38,554 nucleotides of DNA from Imhoffiella purpurea (GTDB lineage Bacteria > Pseudomonadota > Gammaproteobacteria > Chromatiales > Chromatiaceae): NCBI RefSeq assembly GCF_000585215.1, contig NZ_AONC01000043.1, positions 1 through 38,554 on the forward strand, read 5' to 3'. The position numbers were made by a program, and so were the translations under genes. Below the pieces are notes generated by a model. That model did not search any database. It was not told where the DNA came from and saw only the letters and a list, made by a program, of their open reading frames with translations. This document shows positions 35,907 through 38,554 of this stretch, piece after piece (the first letter of the stretch is position 1; each line of letters opens with the position of its first letter).

Positions 35907-37181
35907 TCAGACACGCACCTCCCCATTGCCCAGCACCACGAACTTGAGCGAGGTCAACCCTTCCAGCCCAACCGGACCGCGGGCGTGGAACTTGTCCGTA
36001 CTGATCCCGATCTCGGCGCCCAGACCATATTCGAACCCGTCGGCGAAGCGCGTCGAGGCGTTCACCATGACCGAACTCGAGTCGACCTCGCGCAGGAAGC
36101 GCCGTGCCCGCGAATAATCCTCGGTGACGATGGATTCGGTATGTGCCGAGCTGTGACTAGCGATATGGTCCATCGCCTCGTCCAGACCATCGACCACCCG
36201 GATCGAGAGGATGGGCGCCAGATATTCGGTGTCCCAATCCGCATCGGTCGCCGGGACGGCATCCGGCAATAGATCGCGGGTGCGCCCGCAGCCGCGCAGC
36301 TCGACCCCCTTCTCCAGATAGGCCGCCCCAAGCCTGGGCAGGATCCGGTCGGCGACAGCGGCATCGACCAGCAGTGTCTCCATGGTGTTGCAGGTGCCGT
36401 AGCGCTGGGTCTTGGCATTCAGGGCGATCGCGAACGCCTTGTCGAGGTCCGCGTGCGCGTCGATGTAGACGTGACAGATGCCGTCCAGGTGCTTGATGAC
36501 CGGCACCCTGGCGTCGCGGCTGATACGCTCGATCAGCCCCTTGCCGCCGCGCGGGATGATGACGTCGATGCAATCGGGCATGGCGATCATGGCGCCCACG
36601 GCGGCACGATCGGTGGTCGCCACGACCTGCACGCCCTCGGCCGGCAGCTCGGCTTGCTCCAGGCCCTGCTGGATGCAGGCGGCGATCGCCTGGTTCGAGG
36701 CGAAGGCCTCGGACCCGCCGCGCAGCACCGTGGCATTGCCCGACTTGAGACAGAGCGCGGCGGCATCGGCGGTCACGTTCGGCCGCGACTCGTAGATGAT
36801 GCCCACCACCCCGAGCGGCACCCGCATCCGCCCGACCTGAATCCCGCTGGGACGATAGTCGAGATCCGAGATGGCGCCGATCGGATCGGGCAAGGCCGCG
36901 ATCTGCCGCAACCCCTCGATCATGGCGTCGATCCGCCCGGGCGTGAGTTCGAGCCGATCGAGCAGCGCCGCGTCCAGCCCCTTGGCCGCGCCCGCCTCCA
37001 GATCCTGACGATTGGCCGCCGCGATGGCATCCCGCTGCGCGTCCAGCAGATCGGCGATCGCGGTCAGGGCGGCATTCTTCTGCCCGGTCCCGGCACGCGC
37101 CATCGCCCGCGCCGCATGCCGGGCGCGGCGACCGACCTCGTTCATGTAGCCAACAACGTCTTGGATTTGTTCTGCAGTCAT
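35907..37181 (-). CDS. proA: Gamma-glutamyl phosphate reductase ProA
   Basis: 424 aa from the ATG at 37181 ([20 protein letters not shown]), close to the usual 417. Second step of proline synthesis: NADPH-dependent reduction of glutamyl-5-phosphate. Aldehyde-dehydrogenase fold with [67 protein letters not shown], and the catalytic Cys in [14 protein letters not shown]. The conserved C-terminal [41 protein letters not shown] is intact. A longer in-frame start at 37253 is unlikely. Between holA and nadD in the classic gene order, except that the sqr unit intervenes. Confidence 0.96.
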   Translation of the reverse strand: MTAEQIQDVVGYMNEVGRRARHAARAMARAGTGQKNAALTAIADLLDAQRDAIAAANRQDLEAGAAKGLDAALLDRLELTPGRIDAMIEGLRQIAALPDPIGAISDLDYRPSGIQVGRMRVPLGVVGIIYESRPNVTADAAALCLKSGNATVLRGGSEAFASNQAIAACIQQGLEQAELPAEGVQVVATTDRAAVGAMIAMPDCIDVIIPRGGKGLIERISRDARVPVIKHLDGICHVYIDAHADLDKAFAIALNAKTQRYGTCNTMETLLVDAAVADRILPRLGAAYLEKGVELRGCGRTRDLLPDAVPATDADWDTEYLAPILSIRVVDGLDEAMDHIASHSSAHTESIVTEDYSRARRFLREVDSSSVMVNASTRFADGFEYGLGAEIGISTDKFHARGPVGLEGLTSLKFVVLGNGEVRV

Positions 37182-37341
37182 CGGAAAACCCGTTCGAAGA
37201 TGAGAGGCGCACGACAACGGACCGAGGCGATAGGATCCGTCTCGACCGAGCACGCGGAAAGCGTCTGATTATAAACGAGCCGCCCGGTTGCCAGAACGGC
37301 GAACAATCGCCGAAAGTTACCGTGAAACAGCCGGTTTGTAG

Positions 37342-37366
37342 GTTGGGCCGAGGTACGAGGCCCAAC
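37342..37366. repeat. REP-like palindrome between proA and holA
   Basis: GTTGGGCC (37342-37349) pairs exactly with GGCCCAAC (37359-37366) over a 9-base loop, preceded by TTTGTAG. Short GTAGGTTGGGCC...GGCCCAAC palindromes of this kind are widespread intergenic repeats in proteobacterial genomes. It lies 55 bases downstream of holA and about 160 upstream of proA. Only one copy is visible in this window. Confidence 0.5.
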
Positions 37367-37421
37367 AAGACGTCGCACGTTTCATCTTTCGGGGTGGCCG
37401 TCCGCCATGTGCGTTAGAGAT

Positions 37422-38435
37422 TCAAGCCCTACGGCCAGCGGTCAATGTATCGGCAATGATCGCCAGACGCTGCCAGGAATCGCCGGAGGCATATCCCTTG
37501 ATGCAGCGATCGACCTCGGCGCACTGATCCAATAGCGCGTGCAGCAGCGCGGGAGACAGGCGCCGCAACGCCTTTTCCAGCACCGGCAGTCGCGGTCGCG
37601 GCACGCGGTGCTCGGCAAAGATCCCGGAGGGAGAGGCGCCGCGGGCGATGGCACCTGCCGCCTCGGCCAGCATCCGCAGCTCGCGGGCGAGCACCCAGAG
37701 CACCAGGACGTCGGCGGTCCCCTCGCCATGCAGAACGGACAGAATGCGCTGCACCCGTCCGCGGTCGCCGTTCAGGGCCGCGTCGGTCAGGGCGAAGAGG
37801 TCGAATCGGGCGCTGTCGGCCAGATTGCCGAGCAGGTCGTCCAGGGTCAGCGGCCCCGGCTCGTGGAGCAGACGCAGCTTCTCGATCTCCTGAACGGCGG
37901 CCAACAGGTTGCCCTCGGAGCGCTCGGCCAGGAGCGCGGCCACACCGGAGGCCGGCTGGAAACGCGCCGCCTGCAGCCGCTGCCCGAGCCAATGCTCCAG
38001 CTCCTGCTCCTTGAGCGGCCAGACCTGCACGACCGCGCCGACCGCGTCGATCCGCTTGACCCACTGCGTCTGCAGATCCTTGCGTTCCAGACCGGGGGCC
38101 AGCACCAGGAGCAGATTGTCGGCACAGGGACGCTCGCAATAGTCGCGGATCGCCGCCCCGCCCTCCTTGCCGAGCTTGCCGCCCGGCGCACGGACCTCGA
38201 TCAGCTTGCGCGCCGAGAACAGCGACATGGAGGCCGCGGCCGCCGCCAGCGAACGCCAGTCGAACCCCGCCTCGACATCGAGCAGCTCGCGCTCGTCGAA
38301 CCCCTTGCGTCTCGCCGCCTCGCGGATGATCCGCGCGGACTCGTCGAACTGGTAGGGCTCGTCGCCGCAGATCAGATAGACGGGCGCCAGCCCGGATTTC
38401 AGATGCGACGAAAGCTGATTGAACCGAACCTGCAT
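37422..38435 (-). CDS. holA: DNA polymerase III delta subunit HolA
   Basis: 337 aa, usual length. Delta opens the sliding clamp as part of the clamp loader. MQVRFNQLSSHLKSGLAPVYLICGDEPYQFDESARIIREAARRKGF is a canonical start. FSARKLIEVR, the LLLVLAPGLERKDLQTQWVKRIDAVGAVVQVWPL block and C-terminal RLPVLEKALRRLSPALLHALLDQCAEVDRCIKGY follow. The frame stays open upstream of the ATG right through the 7-bp repeat to the window edge, but no start codon occurs there. lptE normally lies immediately upstream; the repeat occupies that place here. Confidence 0.95.
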   Translation of the reverse strand: MQVRFNQLSSHLKSGLAPVYLICGDEPYQFDESARIIREAARRKGFDERELLDVEAGFDWRSLAAAAASMSLFSARKLIEVRAPGGKLGKEGGAAIRDYCERPCADNLLLVLAPGLERKDLQTQWVKRIDAVGAVVQVWPLKEQELEHWLGQRLQAARFQPASGVAALLAERSEGNLLAAVQEIEKLRLLHEPGPLTLDDLLGNLADSARFDLFALTDAALNGDRGRVQRILSVLHGEGTADVLVLWVLARELRMLAEAAGAIARGASPSGIFAEHRVPRPRLPVLEKALRRLSPALLHALLDQCAEVDRCIKGYASGDSWQRLAIIADTLTAGRRA

Positions 38436-38460
38436 CGGATGCCGACCTCGGAAACAGAAG

Positions 38461-38554
38461 GCTGGTAGCTGGTAGCTGGTAGCTGGTAGCTGGTAGCTGG
38501 TAGCTGGTAGCTGGTAGCTGGTAGCTGGTAGCTGGTAGCTGGTAGCTGGTAGCT
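38461..38554. repeat. Pure 7-bp tandem repeat (GCTGGTA)n reaching the window edge
   Basis: The unit GCTGGTA is repeated without a mismatch from 38461 to the last base: 94 bases, about 13.4 copies. It begins 25 bases upstream of the holA start codon. On the minus strand, the direction of holA, the repeat has no stop in any frame and reads the same heptapeptide (SYQLPAT in one phase) in all three. It may therefore be read as the end of the preceding gene. It could equally be intergenic. Because it runs off the end, the true length and the assembly here are uncertain. Confidence 0.95.

Noticed and set aside
38461..38554. The terminal repeat as a CRISPR array
   Set aside because: The unit is 7 bp with no spacers, so it is a simple tandem repeat.

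Overview
The window is a GC-rich (mid-60s % by eye) piece of a gammaproteobacterial chromosome. A purple sulfur bacterium of the Chromatiaceae (Allochromatium/Thiocystis/Thiocapsa type) fits best. The reasons are a sulfide:quinone oxidoreductase gene, the lptD-surA-pdxA...apaG-apaH block, the holA-proA...nadD-rsfS block, cobalamin scavenging genes and strong GC3 bias throughout. The family assignment is inference from gene content. I saw no tRNA, rRNA, insertion sequence, prophage or CRISPR array.

Layout. 1-600: 3' end of groEL with a textbook terminator. 620-5526: a sigma70-like promoter and a cobalamin riboswitch ahead of btuB, then cobT-cobC-cobS, so uptake of corrinoids and completion of the lower ligand lie together. 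5750-9000: a small WGR-domain protein, comEC (minus) and a DUF2062 membrane protein whose 3' end overlaps lolD antisense. 8949-12283 (minus): lolD, a LolC/E-type permease and a ThrE-like exporter. 12507-18857: an exported acetolactate decarboxylase, a TrpB2-type enzyme, an exported coiled-coil/LysM protein, a Cys-rich exported protein (minus) and a NIT-domain chemoreceptor. 18916-24176 (minus): a tightly packed set reading amgK, a lipoprotein solute-binding protein, two permeases and an ATPase. 24300-29249 (plus): lptD-surA-pdxA with overlapping ends. 29329-32011: a Gfo/Idh/MocA dehydrogenase and an unlisted 54-aa membrane protein (minus), then apaG and apaH (plus). 32028-38435 (minus): holA, proA, an SQR gene with a 51-aa partner ORF, nadD, rsfS and folA. 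The last 94 bases are a pure 7-bp tandem repeat running off the edge.

How the parts fit. Most of the window is housekeeping: B12 supply, outer-membrane biogenesis (LolCDE, LptD, SurA), cofactors (PdxA, NadD, FolA) and replication (HolA). The accessory signals worth attention are: (a) an SQR gene plus a tiny, strongly SD-led, aromatic/basic membrane-type ORF, set between proA and nadD, with an inverted repeat upstream and a long perfect hairpin downstream; (b) amgK without murU, run directly into a sugar-type ABC importer; (c) an acetolactate decarboxylase with a signal peptide; (d) the 7-bp repeat just upstream of holA. I did not find an obvious large new defence or mobile system. The best candidate for something undescribed is the SQR/small-protein unit.
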